Source of the DNA: a virus
DNA length: 22,206 bases
Reading direction: 5' to 3' (one strand)
IMG/VR virus record: IMGVR_UViG_3300030101_000688
Span: 1 to 22,206 of that record
In this document: positions 21,985 to 22,206 of the stretch, piece by piece
Layout of the letters: every line of letters begins with the position of its first letter
Position numbering within the stretch: position 1 is the first letter of the stretch
The notes under the pieces: generated by a model
Told to the model about the DNA's origin: nothing
The model's input: only the letters and a program-made list of their open reading frames with translations
Databases searched by the model: none
Position numbers and translations under genes: made by a program

Positions 21985-22206
21985 TTATGCAGCCCTCTTC
22001 TCACGGACAAGAGATTGGAACTGCGAGGTGTTTGCCCACTTGGCTGCGTCATATTCACGCAGTAGCATGTTGTATGCCTGTGTGTCATTGCCTGTCTCAC
22101 GCAGCTTGAAACCATTACGCTCATCAGCATAGGTTGCATAGTTTGTGAAGGCAGAGTACAACGCCCACAGGTTCTGACCTCGCGTTGTCACCTCTTCACG
22201 GTACAA
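21985..22206 (-). CDS. DUF932-like phage protein, C-terminal part (5' end outside window)
   Basis: The frame is open to the right edge, so this is the last 73 residues of a longer protein. The first visible codon is TTG, so no start is claimed. The segment RGQNLWALYSAFTNYATYAD and the following AKWANTSQFQSLVREK resemble the C-terminal end of DUF932 proteins, which are found in phages and plasmids next to replication genes and whose function is unknown. Its stop TAA is one base before the integrase ATG, so the two are probably co-translated. With only a fragment in view the family call is moderate. Confidence 0.55.
   Translation of the reverse strand: MYREEVTTRGQNLWALYSAFTNYATYADERNGFKLRETGNDTQAYNMLLREYDAAKWANTSQFQSLVREKRAA

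Noticed and set aside
21984-22139. Upstream extension of the integrase to 22139
   Set aside because: The extension runs out of frame through the DUF932-like gene and reads like non-coding sequence; ATG 21983 fits the gene junction.

Overview
The window is part of the genome of a tailed, T7-like (podovirus-type) marine bacteriophage. The host is probably an alphaproteobacterium. The evidence is the gene set and its order: a stand-alone Toprim primase, a DnaB/gp4-type helicase, a family A DNA polymerase with a DnaJ-like CxxCxGxG zinc-finger insertion, a RecB/Cas4-like exonuclease, a T7 endonuclease I homologue, a tyrosine integrase and a monomeric B12-dependent ribonucleotide reductase. A partial DnaJ domain inside the polymerase is, to my knowledge, a hallmark of the HMO-2011 (SAR116 phage) group, so I place the window near that group. 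This rests on recall and motif reading, not a search. No phage RNA polymerase, terminase, capsid or portal gene is in view.

Layout: two convergent gene blocks. Left block (1-9638, + strand): the end of a tail-fibre-like protein, a 60-residue protein, a 66-residue coiled-coil/membrane protein, then five virion-type genes (630, 77, 165, 568 and 1282 aa) that are almost all joined by TAATG overlaps. By position and size these resemble the internal (ejection) protein block of T7-like phages. A G/C-rich hairpin at 9640-9663 separates the blocks; its U-tract favours transcripts arriving on the minus strand.

Right block (22206-9670, - strand, read right to left): a partial DUF932-like gene, integrase, primase, helicase, DNA polymerase, a putative ssDNA-binding protein, exonuclease, a 76-aa protein, endonuclease I, a 115-aa protein, a DUF3310 protein, a 67-aa exported or membrane-anchored small protein, a 53-aa acidic protein, class II RNR, a 43-aa membrane protein, a 47-aa protein, a GIY-YIG/T5orf172-type protein, a 75-aa protein, an RMF-like protein, a MazG-like pyrophosphohydrolase and a one-repeat Na/Pi cotransporter. 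Nearly every junction overlaps (ATGA, TAATG, GTGA) or is a few bases long, so the block looks like one or a few long polycistronic units. No non-coding stretch over 300 bases exists. Three small genes (13680-13841, 11607-11738, 11467-11610) fill what would otherwise look like gaps.

How the genes work together: the right block copies phage DNA (primase, helicase, polymerase, SSB-like protein), supplies dNTPs (RNR, salvage of host DNA by exonuclease and endonuclease I), and ends with a group that looks aimed at host physiology: a ribosome-hibernation-factor-like protein, a MazG-like (p)ppGpp/NTP hydrolase candidate and a phosphate importer candidate. The most unusual items are that three-gene group, the half-size Na/Pi transporter, and a roughly 200-residue helix with strict 22- and 11-residue periodicity in the 630-aa virion protein.
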